DNA of 64,000 bases from Acidiphilium acidophilum (GCF_033842475.1 NZ_JAWXYB010000018.1:2029501-2093500); one strand, 5' to 3'. Shown: positions 12,992 through 20,807, numbered from the stretch's first letter. Numbers and translations are program-made. The notes: generated by a model not told the origin, from the sequence alone.

Positions 12992-15724
12992 ATGCCCACG
13001 ATTAACCTGAACGGCGCGGGCGGCGGCAAGGGCGGCAATGGCGGCTCCGGTGGCAAGCAGTCGGCGGTAGCGCGGGCGTGGCAGAATTTAATCGAGAACC
13101 CATCGGTATCGAGCGCGGCTGATTTCCGCATTGCGTGGCAGAACAGCCCGGTGGCCGATCAGATTTTCCACATGGGCCGCGCGTCGAGTTCGCCGGGGTC
13201 GAAGGATAAGTTCGCGGCGGCGATCAAGGCGTTGCGATCTGTCCCTACATCGTCGGGGCCGCAGGGGATTCCGCGCCTGACGTATCAGCCGATGACGCCA
13301 CGCTTGAACGCGATGCACAAGGTCTACGCGGGCCAGGTGGGGACGTTCGGGCGCGGGACGATCACCATAGATCAGGCAGGCGTCGCCTATCCGCACAAGG
13401 GCGGCTTGCCGGCGCGCATCCCCGGCACTGGCTTTACGATGGTCGGTGGTGGTGGTGGACGTGGAGGTGGTGCAAACTTCTACTCCGGTGCTGGTGGGAC
13501 ATACCCCGAGCGTGGCGGCGTGCCGGCGCTTTACAATCAGAGCCGGGCGCTCGTTCCGACGAAGCGGATTGAAACCGCGCTGGTAAAAATCGAGCGTGCG
13601 ACGGAATCCAGCGCCCGGACGGACAAGGTTATCGCGGGCAAGCTGGCCGGTGGCGGTGGGTATTCCGGCAATTACGACAAGCCGGACTACAGCGCGGCCT
13701 ACGACATCCCCGGCACGCTGGCGGGGCAACGGGCAGCGGCACGGAAGGCGGGGGTGCGCTATCGAGCACCCACATCGAACTACGGCAGGCACACCAGCCG
13801 CCTCGCCGCCGCCCTTGGAGGGGGAGCCGGGGGGCAGCTTCTCGCGCGGGCAGCACATGGTGGCGGAGCCGGTATCGGGGGTCTGGTCGGCGGCGCGATC
13901 GGCGGCCTGATCGGGTCGGCGGCTGGCGGCATCGGGGCAGTGCCCGGCGCACTGGTCGGGGCTGATCTGGGCGCACTTGCGTCGAAGGCGGCTGGCGCTG
14001 TCGTTCGGGCACCGCAGGACTACGCCCGGTTCCTCGCCTCCGAACAGAAAGGCGCGGCACCTGTCATCGCCATGAAGAAATTGGCGGCTGGTCTTGGCCG
14101 CGCGGGGCACTACAGCCGCCATGCGCTCACTCATGATCTGTGGAAACGCGGCAATATCCCCCACGCATGGCAATCGACGCTGGGCCTGACGCCTCAATCG
14201 AGCGCGGCCCTCCTGCAACAAACGGGCGTTGTCCCGTCATCGCCATACGCGGCCCGGCGCATCATCGAGGGCAGCCGGATCGGTGCGTTTATGCCGGATG
14301 CAGGCGGGCTACCTAGCGGCGCTTGGCAGGGAGCAGTCGCATCGGGAATCCATGCCGGATACGTCCAGCCGGGGGTGAAGGGCGAGATGGGGCTTGCGAC
14401 GCAGCTTGCCCCGGCGCTCGGCGCGGCAAACAGGATGGGCGCATCGTCGCTGCAAATCTTGTCGAGCATGAACCGGAGCCTTGCGGCTCTTGCGGCGCGG
14501 GGTGGCACCGTGAACGCTGGCGGGGTGGGCTCGATCTTTGCCCGCGCCCTCGGAACCGGCTTGCCGGGTGGCCGCAACGGCTCGCTGGCAGGTGGCGCGA
14601 TCGACTCGGTTACAAAAACGCTCAATAGCGTGGGTAAGGACGCGGTATCGACGTTGATCCTGTCGCAGTGGACAAAGAAGAACGCGACTTCGATGAAGTC
14701 GTTGCAGGCCGGGATGCACCATTTATCGCCGGGCTTGTTCTCGGGAGAGATGAAAACAGCAGCCGGGCGCAAGATGCTCAAAGACGCCGTGGTCGAAGAC
14801 AAGGCGGGCAATCCGCTTTTTGCGACGGCGATAATGATGCAGATTCTAAGGTCGCACCCCAACGCCGCAGGGGCGATATTTCGGCATGGCGCGATCGGAA
14901 TGGCGGGCGTCGCCAACGAACCCGGCGCACTCGGACGGGCAAACCGGCTTGTTTACGGAGCCTTCGCGACGGGCGGCGCGTTAACTCCGGGAAGTATGAG
15001 CAAAGAACTGGTGATGGAAGGAAAAATACCCTACGCCGATGGCAAGTATTCCGGCAGCGTCGGACAAATGCTGCATAACCGGATATTGCTGGCACATCCC
15101 AACTACAAAGCATCGCGCGACACGATGTATCGCAAGCAACTTGCGTCGATGGGCTACAAGCCGGGCGATATCAACCGCATGATTGCGGCAGGAAAAGCAA
15201 CAGGCCGCTCGCCGCTCGAACTGGCTGTTCTGAACAAAACTGAGGGCGGTCGATACTCCCTGTCAAAGACAAGCGGCGTCGGTAACGGCGGGGGTGCGTT
15301 CCAGATGGAGCCCGGCACAAAGGCGGCGATGGGCAATCTGCATGGGCGGTATGGGCAGGCAGAGATGGCTGGCCGTTACCTTGATCGACTGCACCGTTTG
15401 CACCCAAACGCCAGCCCCGCCAAGTTGATGGGGTATTACGAAAGCGGTCCGGCAGGAAACCCACACGATCGCGATTGGGAGGTGGCGGGTGGCGCGTTGA
15501 ACCGGATATTGCCGGCCCGCACATTGCGGAACCAGAGCGCAACCGGGCAGGCCGGGATGGCCGGCGGATCGGATGCATTCACGATCTGGAATGAAAAGGT
15601 CGTTCACTCGGCCACGCTGATGAACACCCTGGATACCGCCGTGAACAAACTGACAGGCTCGTTTCAAAAAATGAACAAAACCACGCCAGCAACCCCGGCT
15701 CCGCGAGCCCGGCCTGGACTTTGA
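12992..15724 (+). CDS. Large Gly/Ala-rich protein with lytic-transglycosylase-like motif
   Basis: A 910-aa protein with AGGAG before the ATG. The N-terminal 230 residues are Gly-rich. Residues about 275-335 form a hydrophobic Gly-zipper stretch (GAGIGGLVGGAIGGLIGSAA). Near the C-terminus NKTEGGR, with E751, and GNGGGAFQMEPGTKAAMG (F770 onward) read like the ESGG...GAxGLMQxMP pattern of SLT-type lytic transglycosylases. Later text LHPNASPAKLMGYYESGPAG fits the same fold. Tape-measure and internal virion proteins combine these traits to open peptidoglycan during DNA entry. No other tail gene is present, so the role in this element is unclear. Confidence 0.65.
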   Translation: MPTINLNGAGGGKGGNGGSGGKQSAVARAWQNLIENPSVSSAADFRIAWQNSPVADQIFHMGRASSSPGSKDKFAAAIKALRSVPTSSGPQGIPRLTYQPMTPRLNAMHKVYAGQVGTFGRGTITIDQAGVAYPHKGGLPARIPGTGFTMVGGGGGRGGGANFYSGAGGTYPERGGVPALYNQSRALVPTKRIETALVKIERATESSARTDKVIAGKLAGGGGYSGNYDKPDYSAAYDIPGTLAGQRAAARKAGVRYRAPTSNYGRHTSRLAAALGGGAGGQLLARAAHGGGAGIGGLVGGAIGGLIGSAAGGIGAVPGALVGADLGALASKAAGAVVRAPQDYARFLASEQKGAAPVIAMKKLAAGLGRAGHYSRHALTHDLWKRGNIPHAWQSTLGLTPQSSAALLQQTGVVPSSPYAARRIIEGSRIGAFMPDAGGLPSGAWQGAVASGIHAGYVQPGVKGEMGLATQLAPALGAANRMGASSLQILSSMNRSLAALAARGGTVNAGGVGSIFARALGTGLPGGRNGSLAGGAIDSVTKTLNSVGKDAVSTLILSQWTKKNATSMKSLQAGMHHLSPGLFSGEMKTAAGRKMLKDAVVEDKAGNPLFATAIMMQILRSHPNAAGAIFRHGAIGMAGVANEPGALGRANRLVYGAFATGGALTPGSMSKELVMEGKIPYADGKYSGSVGQMLHNRILLAHPNYKASRDTMYRKQLASMGYKPGDINRMIAAGKATGRSPLELAVLNKTEGGRYSLSKTSGVGNGGGAFQMEPGTKAAMGNLHGRYGQAEMAGRYLDRLHRLHPNASPAKLMGYYESGPAGNPHDRDWEVAGGALNRILPARTLRNQSATGQAGMAGGSDAFTIWNEKVVHSATLMNTLDTAVNKLTGSFQKMNKTTPATPAPRARPGL

Positions 15725-15735
15725 AGGAGCACACC

Positions 15736-16344
15736 ATGACGAAACCGATCACGAAACAAAAACGCACGGCAGCCCCCTACGAGCTAAACATGGACGTTGT
15801 GCCGCCGTTCGATCCCGGGAAGCGCGTTGGCCGTGCCCCAGCCCTTACGCCGCAGCGCGCCACGATCCTGTTCGACTATCTGCGTCGCGGTCACAGTCGC
15901 AACAGCGCGTGCGCGGCAGCAGGGATCAGTGTTTCGGTCTTCGGGAAATGGATCAGGGATTCCCGCGAACCTGATGCAGATGAATGGAAAATTGCCTTCG
16001 CCGCCGAAGTCGCAGCAGCGGATGGCAAGGCAGAAGAAAACATCCTCGGCGTCATCTTGGACGATATCTCGGCGGGTGGGGTGGAGAGCGCGAAATGGTG
16101 GCTCGAACGGCGGCGGCGCGAGGATTATGGGGTCAAAACCCATCTGATCAACGAAACGGTGGAGGCGAAGCCCGATCCAGCGTTCCAGGCCAAGATCGAA
16201 CGCGCAAAGGATGCAGCGAGCATCCAGCGCGAGATCGTGCTCATGCTGAACCGTGAGCCGGACAAAGCGAAATGGCCGCCCGACTTGCGAGCGGCCTATG
16301 AACGCATGGTCAATCCGAAGTCGCTGACGATCGAGGGTGGTTGA
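15736..16344 (+). CDS. Terminase small-subunit-like DNA-binding protein
   Basis: A 202-aa protein. ATG 15736 has AAGGAG 7 bases upstream, which settles the start over an in-frame codon at 15721. Residues about 35-75 form a HTH (LRRGHSRNSACAAAGISVSV then FGKWIRDSREP). The following AFAAEVAAADGKAEENILGV and AKWWLERRRREDYG match the usual layout of phage small terminases that recognise packaging sites. No large subunit is nearby. Satellites often carry only the small subunit to redirect the helper phage packaging motor; that role is inferred. A generic DNA-binding protein is the alternative. Confidence 0.65.
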   Translation: MTKPITKQKRTAAPYELNMDVVPPFDPGKRVGRAPALTPQRATILFDYLRRGHSRNSACAAAGISVSVFGKWIRDSREPDADEWKIAFAAEVAAADGKAEENILGVILDDISAGGVESAKWWLERRRREDYGVKTHLINETVEAKPDPAFQAKIERAKDAASIQREIVLMLNREPDKAKWPPDLRAAYERMVNPKSLTIEGG

Positions 16345-16347
16345 TCA

Positions 16348-16611
16348 GTGAGCGCGACGAAACCCGGCCTACAGCCGCACCCGAGTGACGCCGAAGCCCT
16401 GCTCGAACTGCACCAGATCGCGGAGGATCGGTTTGCCCGGCCCTCTCACAGAGTGGAGGCGCGGCGCATCCTCAAAGCCTACGCTAGCGCCACGTGCCGC
16501 CAGCACCAGCGCGACGCCCTCGCCGGGGTGGAGGTGGAGAAGGAGCCGCTGCCCGCGAACGCGGTGATGCCCGATATCAGGGATGAGGCGCGCGATTGGC
16601 CGTGGGCGTAA
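16348..16611 (+). CDS. Small hypothetical protein after the terminase-like gene
   Basis: An 87-aa protein from a GTG only 3 bp after the preceding stop. It is helical and charged (SDAEALLELHQIAEDRFARP, then VEARRILKAYASATCRQHQR) and ends in an acidic tail (PDIRDEARDWPWA). The tight spacing suggests the same operon as the terminase-like gene. It overlaps the start of the Rha-like gene by 29 bp. The family is not recognised. Position alone suggests a packaging accessory factor. Confidence 0.5.
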   Translation: MSATKPGLQPHPSDAEALLELHQIAEDRFARPSHRVEARRILKAYASATCRQHQRDALAGVEVEKEPLPANAVMPDIRDEARDWPWA

Positions 16612-17032
16612 GGGGGCTTCAAGTTATAAAGACCCTTGGTTCGTCCGCGACATCGAAAGCCTATTGGAGACGCCCCCAAATCTGGGGACGTCCAATAAAT
16701 CAATGGGTTACGACGTGGCGGAGGTGTTTGAAAAGCGGCACGACAACATTGTCCGCGACATCGAAAGCCTGTTGGAGCCCCCCTCAAATCTGAGGGCAGC
16801 CAATAAATCAATGGGTTACGACGTGGCGGAGTTGTTTGAAAAGCGGCACGATCACGTGATGCAGAGCATTGGCGCTTTATTGGAGCCCACCCAAGATTTT
16901 GGGGCGGCCAATAAATCAACGGGGACAGGTCAACGCAATTCTGCGTTCATTAATGATTCCAAGGGTTTACCAGCCACCTCAAATCTGAGGAGACCCAGCG
17001 CAATTTTGCGCCGTTCAAAATCAAGGCCTTAA
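16583..17032 (+). CDS. Rha-like protein built of tandem 36-residue repeats
   Basis: A 149-aa product. The unit GYDVAEVFEKRHDNIVRDIE followed by SLLE matches the DNA-binding motif of phage Rha-type regulators (VAExFxKRHDxVxRDIxxLL). It occurs as one partial and two fuller copies with an exact 108-bp period (16643, 16751, 16859). After the third unit the sequence becomes irregular and basic. Tandem HTH units are unusual for Rha, which normally has one copy followed by a C-terminal domain. The DNA also forms a hairpin at the same point of each unit. It may be a real multi-site regulator or a decaying repeat array; the start codon is uncertain. Confidence 0.5.
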   Translation: MRRAIGRGRKGASSYKDPWFVRDIESLLETPPNLGTSNKSMGYDVAEVFEKRHDNIVRDIESLLEPPSNLRAANKSMGYDVAELFEKRHDHVMQSIGALLEPTQDFGAANKSTGTGQRNSAFINDSKGLPATSNLRRPSAILRRSKSRP

Positions 17033-17115
17033 GCAAGGGTGTCGGAGTTAACGACACCCTCTAAGGCTGTGCGCCCCCCGCACACCCTCTAAGGGTCCTC
17101 AGACTGTGCGGACCC
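16674..17115. repeat. Array of nine short hairpins
   Basis: Perfect stems with small loops lie at 16674-16687, 16781-16796, 16890-16903, 16932-16947, 16977-16990, 16998-17011, 17036-17060 (9-bp stem AGGGTGTCG), 17068-17084 and 17093-17115. Several share the loop AATC while the paired stem bases differ on both sides (CCCTCA/TGAGGG, CCTCA/TGAGG, CCCAA/TTGGG). Pairing is kept although sequence changes, which suggests selection on the structure. The first six lie within the Rha-like frame and the rest beyond it. Confidence 0.6.
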
Positions 17116-17380
17116 ATCCGAGCGCGCCCTGTTCACGCAGCGCCGCAAAGAGGCTTACGAGGCGCTGCATCCGGAGACGCGGAATGGCGGGGATCGTCGC
17201 GGACCAGATTGCCAAATTGGCGAACTGAAAAATGCCGACCGCTTCACCGCCGACACCGCAACCCGCACCGGCCAGTCCGAACGCGCCGTTCAGCGCGACG
17301 CCCATCGAGGCTCCAGGATCAGTGCGGATGTCCTGTCAGAGATCAAGGGGACCGAACTCGATAAGGGACCAAGGGCTTGA
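17093..17380 (+). pseudogene. Remnant of a ParB-like phage protein
   Basis: An open frame without a start codon follows a stop at 17090 and ends at 17378-17380. Its text (ERALFTQRRKEAYEALHPET, then DRFTADTATRTGQSERAVQR and ISADVLSEIKGTELDKG) closely follows the central part of ParB/Srx-type proteins common in alphaproteobacterial phages and islands. The N-terminal ParB nuclease-like domain and the C-terminal end are absent. It is therefore a fragment about 95 codons long. It lies directly behind the hairpin array, suggesting deletion or rearrangement there. Confidence 0.65.
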
Positions 17381-17538
17381 CACCAAGCGCCGCCCACGGC
17401 AGCATCAGACCCGGAGCTTGAACTCTCCTAAGCGATAGCGGTCCGCACCGATACAGCGGATTCCGCTCATACATCCGGGGGCATCATGCGTATGTCCAAT
17501 GGGGCAACCCTAAAGGCATGATGGCCCGTCTATCGCCG

Positions 17539-17574
17539 GGTGTTCAACCCCCGGAGTCGCGCGGCTTGAACACC
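17539..17574. promoter_or_regulatory. Inverted repeat before the terminal operon
   Basis: GGTGTTCAA and TTGAACACC form a perfect 9-bp inverted repeat with an 18-bp spacer, ending 38 bp before the ATG at 17613. It may be an operator or leader hairpin of the three-gene operon that follows. The rest of 17381-17612 shows nothing else that I can support. Confidence 0.4.
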
Positions 17575-17612
17575 GACGCTCTCCGGCAATATGGAAGCGA
17601 TAGGAGCCCGCG

Positions 17613-17789
17613 ATGCAGCCCGCACGCGATACGACAAACACATCACCGAACCTCGCCACAATCCGCGACACCCTCGACCGGCAAGTGTCCGAACTCCGCG
17701 CACTGACCGCTTCGCCGGGGGAACGGGCTTGGCTGGCACAGATCGCGACGCAGGCGATTGAGCGTGGGCTGGGAGGGGTGCAGCCATGA
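17613..17789 (+). CDS. Small hypothetical protein, first of terminal operon
   Basis: A 58-aa protein starting at ATG 17613, with a GGAG-type ribosome site (TAGGAG) 8 bases upstream. The sequence is helical (NLATIRDTLDRQVSELRALT and ERAWLAQIATQAIERGLGG), likely a short coiled coil. Its stop overlaps the next ATG (ATGA), which supports translation. The family is not recognised. Confidence 0.5.
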   Translation: MQPARDTTNTSPNLATIRDTLDRQVSELRALTASPGERAWLAQIATQAIERGLGGVQP

Positions 17790-18184
17790 ACCGCCGCAAG
17801 ACCCTCGCTGGCCTCGCCGCTGGCACCGCCGCCGCGATCATGGCACCGATCACCGCCCACGCCAGCAACGCCGATGCCGAACTCATCGCCTTGTGCGCCA
17901 AGTTCGACGCGAACGAACGGCGCTATCTTTCTTACTACTCGGGTGGCGAGAACGAGATCACCGACGACGATGAGCGGGATGCGGTTGCCTTCCCCATACA
18001 GGATCAGCAACACGCCCTTGCCGAACAGATCACTGCCCATCGCATCACCACCCTCGCCGGATTTGTGGCCGTAGCGCGAAGCCTCGGTCTATGGGATTCG
18101 CAGATCGGTGAACCCGACGAACACGGTTGCATCAACGAGCAGCTTGTCTCGATGCTGGTACGGGATGCGAGGGCAATCTCATGA
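17786..18184 (+). CDS. Hypothetical protein with Tat-like N-terminal signal
   Basis: A 132-aa protein. The N-terminus MNRRKTLAGLAAGTAAAIMA followed by PITAHAS has twin Arg, a hydrophobic core and an AxA-type cleavage site, so it may be exported; the twin Arg could indicate Tat. The rest is acidic and helical (LIALCAKFDANERRYLSYY, ITDDDERDAVAF, ALAEQITAHRITTLAG). It overlaps both neighbours by 4 bp (ATGA), marking a coupled three-gene operon at the right end of the element. The function is unknown. Confidence 0.6.
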   Translation: MNRRKTLAGLAAGTAAAIMAPITAHASNADAELIALCAKFDANERRYLSYYSGGENEITDDDERDAVAFPIQDQQHALAEQITAHRITTLAGFVAVARSLGLWDSQIGEPDEHGCINEQLVSMLVRDARAIS

Positions 18185-18618
18185 CCCGGAACTCAATTCC
18201 CGCCGAACTCTTCGACGTTCTGGGCCAGATCGGCGAGATCGCCAGCATCATGCAGGATATCTCGGCGCGGGAGATCAGCGAAAACAAGCCGATCGCCGGC
18301 ACCGCCATCGACATGCTCGCCCGCCTGATCGCCAGCCACGTCGAGCGCGGCATGGAGTTTACACCGGACAGGGCAGTCAGTGCGACCGATCCGAAACCCG
18401 ACGACTACACCGCCCGGGCGGATTCAGCGTGGCCCGGCGGTCTGGATTTGCGGGGCCTACATGGCGCGCTGTCCGGGGTGGTCACCTGCCTGTGCGGCCT
18501 CCAAGACATGGCATCTGGCGTCGATCTGGATGGCGATGCGTTCGAGCCCTTGCTTACCACACTGACCCCTTGGCGCGATCGGACACTTGCGGCGCGGGAT
18601 ATTCTCGAACACGAGTGA
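18181..18618 (+). CDS. Hypothetical protein, last gene of the element
   Basis: A 145-aa protein. ATG 18181 overlaps the preceding stop; an in-frame start at 18127 lies inside the upstream gene and is not preferred. The sequence is helical and acidic (FDVLGQIGEIASIMQDISAR, AIDMLARLIASHVERGMEF, LRGLHGALSGVVTCLCGLQD). No known motif is recognised. A strong terminator follows at 18695, so this closes the operon before the right att site. Confidence 0.55.
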   Translation: MTRNSIPAELFDVLGQIGEIASIMQDISAREISENKPIAGTAIDMLARLIASHVERGMEFTPDRAVSATDPKPDDYTARADSAWPGGLDLRGLHGALSGVVTCLCGLQDMASGVDLDGDAFEPLLTTLTPWRDRTLAARDILEHE

Positions 18619-18694
18619 GTGACCGGCCCGATCCGGGATTGAGTGAGACGCAGAAGCGGCTAAGGTCAGTTGACGTGAAAACCCATAAAACTAG

Positions 18695-18722
18695 CGGCCC
18701 CCTAAACCGGGGCCGTTTTTTT
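18695..18722 (+). terminator. Rho-independent terminator of the element's last operon
   Basis: CGGCCCC pairs with GGGGCCG across a 7-nt loop and is followed by seven T. This is a textbook intrinsic terminator on the plus strand, 76 bp after the stop at 18618. The interval 18619-18988 otherwise holds only the right arm-type sites. Confidence 0.9.
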
Positions 18723-18875
18723 GTGCAAAAATTCCGCGAGGGGGTTGGCCGGTGTTTTGGGGGTCGACCGGTTCCTGTCCCCACCTCCCCACCCCATCGG
18801 CGCGTGATTGAGGTTTCGGAACAGGAGCTGATCGGCGTTTCGGAACGGGCCGTACTGGCGCTGATGGTGGCGGCG

Positions 18876-18930
18876 ATGATGCCCGATTGTCGCGGGCTAT
18901 CTCGCCGACTTTGATGCCCCAGTGATGCCC
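18876..18930. promoter_or_regulatory. Right arm-type sites, TGATGCCC repeats
   Basis: ATGATGCCC lies at 18876-18884, TTGATGCCC at 18911-18919 and GTGATGCCC at 18922-18930. The last two are 11 bp apart, exactly as the pair near attL (3451 and 3462), and share the following C and the A between them. Mirrored placement at both ends supports a role in integrase or excisionase binding. Confidence 0.5.
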
Positions 18931-18988
18931 CGTTTTGGATTGGGTCGGTTCAGGGGTGTGGAAAAGTCCCGTAACCCATTGAAAAGAC

Positions 18989-19034
18989 TGGTGCTGTCAG
19001 AGGGAATTGAACCCTCGACCTCCTCATTACCAAT
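18989..19034. repeat. attR: 46-bp repeat forming the 3' part of tRNA-Thr
   Basis: Identical to 3265-3310 over 46 bp; the match ends with T versus G at the inner side and A versus C at the outer side. Here the repeat is joined to the tRNA 5' half, so integration rebuilt a complete gene. Confidence 0.92.
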
Positions 19035-19063
19035 GAGGTGCTCTACCCCTGAGCTATGACAGC
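18989..19063 (-). tRNA. tRNA-Thr (anticodon GGT)
   Basis: A 75-nt cloverleaf on the minus strand. The acceptor stem GCTGTCA pairs with TGACAGC, followed by discriminator A and an encoded CCA. The D stem is GCTC/GAGC. The anticodon stem CCTCA/TGAGG holds the loop TTGGTAA with anticodon GGT, reading ACC/ACT Thr codons. The T arm is GAGGG-TTCAATT-CCCTC. It is the integration target of the element to its left. Confidence 0.95.
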
Positions 19064-19185
19064 CTCCGTCGCCGGCAGGGTATATCCAATGGGTAGGGTG
19101 GGCGCAAGCCGCGCGCGGGCGGTGCTGCAAGCGGTCGAATGCGGTGGGCTGCCCCCGCAATCCGCCGCCTGCCCGCCGCGCCCCG

Positions 19186-20586
19186 TCAGAAATTATATTG
19201 CAACATGACGCGGTTATAGACGAAGGAGTGCCCCCGGTTACCGGTCGCGCCGTTATTATAGATGTAACTGGCATTGCTGACTTCGAGGCGATCGCGGATC
19301 GAAAGACCCTTGAAACGACCGCCCGGCGCATAGGTGAGGTCCAAATCGACTTCGTTGTTGCTGCCCTCAAGCTTGGTATTGAATTTGGTGATCCCGATCA
19401 CCGCAATGATCTGCTTGTCCAGCATGTACTGCGTGACCGCCAGTTTTGCCGCGTCGCCCGGGCCGAGTTCGACCAGCCCGCGCAGCGTCGCCGTGGTATA
19501 GAGCGGATCGGTGGCATAGCCGACGGTGAACGGCGAGACGATCGCGCCGTCGCCGACCGATCCGGGGTGACCGGGCAGGTTGTTGTACGAGAGAGCGATG
19601 CTGCCGTCACCGAATATTCCACGGTCGATCGCATAGGTGATGCCGGTCTGAAAGCCGAAAGCGGTGGCATCGACGCCGTTGCCTTTGTAGCCATCGATCG
19701 CGGTGCCCCCGCGATTGCCGTTCAGGACGCTGTTCCTGCCGGTTTCGCGGAGATACTGGCCGGCGATGAACGGATCGATGCCGGTTCCGGTTTTGAACGT
19801 GTAGGAGGCGTCGGTGTAGGCCATCGCAGCGAAGTCGTAGAAATCGTAGTACCAGGCATCGGCCTTGATGCCGTGCGCCGCGTAGGCACCGCCGAATGCG
19901 AGCGTCCCCTGCGTCTTCGAGGCGTTGGCCCCGAGCGCCGCGGCACCGCCATAGGCAGAATCGCCATCGAACGTGGAGGGATAATAAAGATTGTCCTGAT
20001 AGTAATTATCCGACGTCCGGCTCTTCCAGCGCAGCTCACGCAACCCGTACAGGCTGAGGCCCGGCAGGGGGTCGAGTTGAGCGAATCCGGCCTGATAGGT
20101 CGCCGGCAGGACCCGGGAATCGGAGGGGCTCATCCACGGCGTGTTGAGCAACTGATCACCGAGACGCACCAGAACCAGCTTGTTCCGGTACTGGATGAAG
20201 GCCTGACCGAGCGAGGTGATGGAATTGCGCGGCCCCATCAGCGTCGCATCCAGATGCGGGTAACCCGGTGCCCCCTCGGTATTATTGGCGCTGAGCGACT
20301 GCGCCGTGAAAAAACTGGTGCCGACCTCGAACCCGTCGAGGAACGGCGCGGACTGCACGTTCAGAATGCCCGCGAGACTGTAGGCCGACTGGTTGGAGAC
20401 GCCCGGTGCGCCATACATCCTGTCGAAATAGAAGGACCGGACCGTGCCGGTGACCTTCGCCTGATCGAACCAATCCGCGAGCGTCGGTGCCGCAACCGGC
20501 CCGGTCTCGACGGATTGAGCCTGCGCTGCCGCGACGTTCGCCAACCCCGCGATCACCGCGAGTAACGTCACATATCTGATCTGCAC
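19186..20586 (-). CDS. OprD-like outer-membrane porin
   Basis: A 466-aa precursor. The GTG at 20586 is preferred because AGGGGA lies 8 bases upstream and the product then begins with a signal peptide (RYVTLLAVIAGLANVAAAQA). An upstream TTG would bury the signal. The mature start WFDQAKVTGTVRSFYFDRMY matches the N-terminal strand of OprD-type porins. Alternating strands run to a C-terminal Phe (VMLQYNF), the usual barrel end. It would allow small solutes, such as basic amino acids or carboxylates, across the outer membrane; the substrate is unknown. An AT-rich promoter region (20640-20760) precedes it. It lies downstream of the efflux operon in the same direction. Confidence 0.7.
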   Translation of the reverse strand: MQIRYVTLLAVIAGLANVAAAQAQSVETGPVAAPTLADWFDQAKVTGTVRSFYFDRMYGAPGVSNQSAYSLAGILNVQSAPFLDGFEVGTSFFTAQSLSANNTEGAPGYPHLDATLMGPRNSITSLGQAFIQYRNKLVLVRLGDQLLNTPWMSPSDSRVLPATYQAGFAQLDPLPGLSLYGLRELRWKSRTSDNYYQDNLYYPSTFDGDSAYGGAAALGANASKTQGTLAFGGAYAAHGIKADAWYYDFYDFAAMAYTDASYTFKTGTGIDPFIAGQYLRETGRNSVLNGNRGGTAIDGYKGNGVDATAFGFQTGITYAIDRGIFGDGSIALSYNNLPGHPGSVGDGAIVSPFTVGYATDPLYTTATLRGLVELGPGDAAKLAVTQYMLDKQIIAVIGITKFNTKLEGSNNEVDLDLTYAPGGRFKGLSIRDRLEVSNASYIYNNGATGNRGHSFVYNRVMLQYNF

Positions 20587-20769
20587 CGTGAAAATCCCCT
20601 GTGAATTCGGCCGCGACGATCGCGGCAATCACAGGGTTCATACACCAACGCAATCGTGATTTTGAAGATGTTGTTTGTGATACTTCAAATACAGTCCAGA
20701 CTATAATTTACATATATTTACATCTTAAAATTATTATCAAATGTAAATATCCACGCTTTGGCCATATTT

Positions 20770-20807
20770 ATCTTCCGGCAGGCCTTTTGATTTTCCTGCC
20801 GGAAGAT
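20770..20807 (-). terminator. Hairpin at the end of the RND efflux operon
   Basis: ATCTTCCGGCAGG and its exact 13-bp complement are separated by 12 bases, about 37 bp after the stop of the RND gene. The T tract after it is short (AAATAT), so it may be a stabilising 3' hairpin rather than a full terminator. Confidence 0.6.

Larger units (their letters stand above)
3265..19034. mobile_element. Integrated phage-satellite-like element in tRNA-Thr(GGT)
   Basis: The element is bounded by a perfect 46-bp direct repeat (3265-3310 and 18989-19034) that equals the 3' part of tRNA-Thr. It encodes a tyrosine integrase next to the left repeat, an AlpA-like HTH protein, a primase/helicase-like replication protein with an iteron cluster, a small-terminase-like protein, a transglycosylase-motif protein and many small unknown genes. 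Capsid, portal, large terminase and holin genes were looked for and not seen. This gene set resembles phage-inducible chromosomal islands and other satellites, but a decayed prophage is an alternative. The boundaries follow directly from the repeats; the satellite label is inference. Confidence 0.8.

Noticed and set aside
16643-17115. CRISPR array
   Set aside because: The repeat unit is 108 bp and coding, the hairpins are not evenly spaced direct repeats with unique spacers, and no cas gene is present.
17232-17438. 68-codon frame near the ParB remnant
   Set aside because: It overlaps the ParB-like text in another frame and has no ribosome site; the remnant is the better explanation.
19144-20565. 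473-codon plus-strand frame opposite the porin
   Set aside because: Asp/Arg/Gly-rich antisense frame; the minus strand has a signal peptide, barrel strands and a C-terminal Phe.
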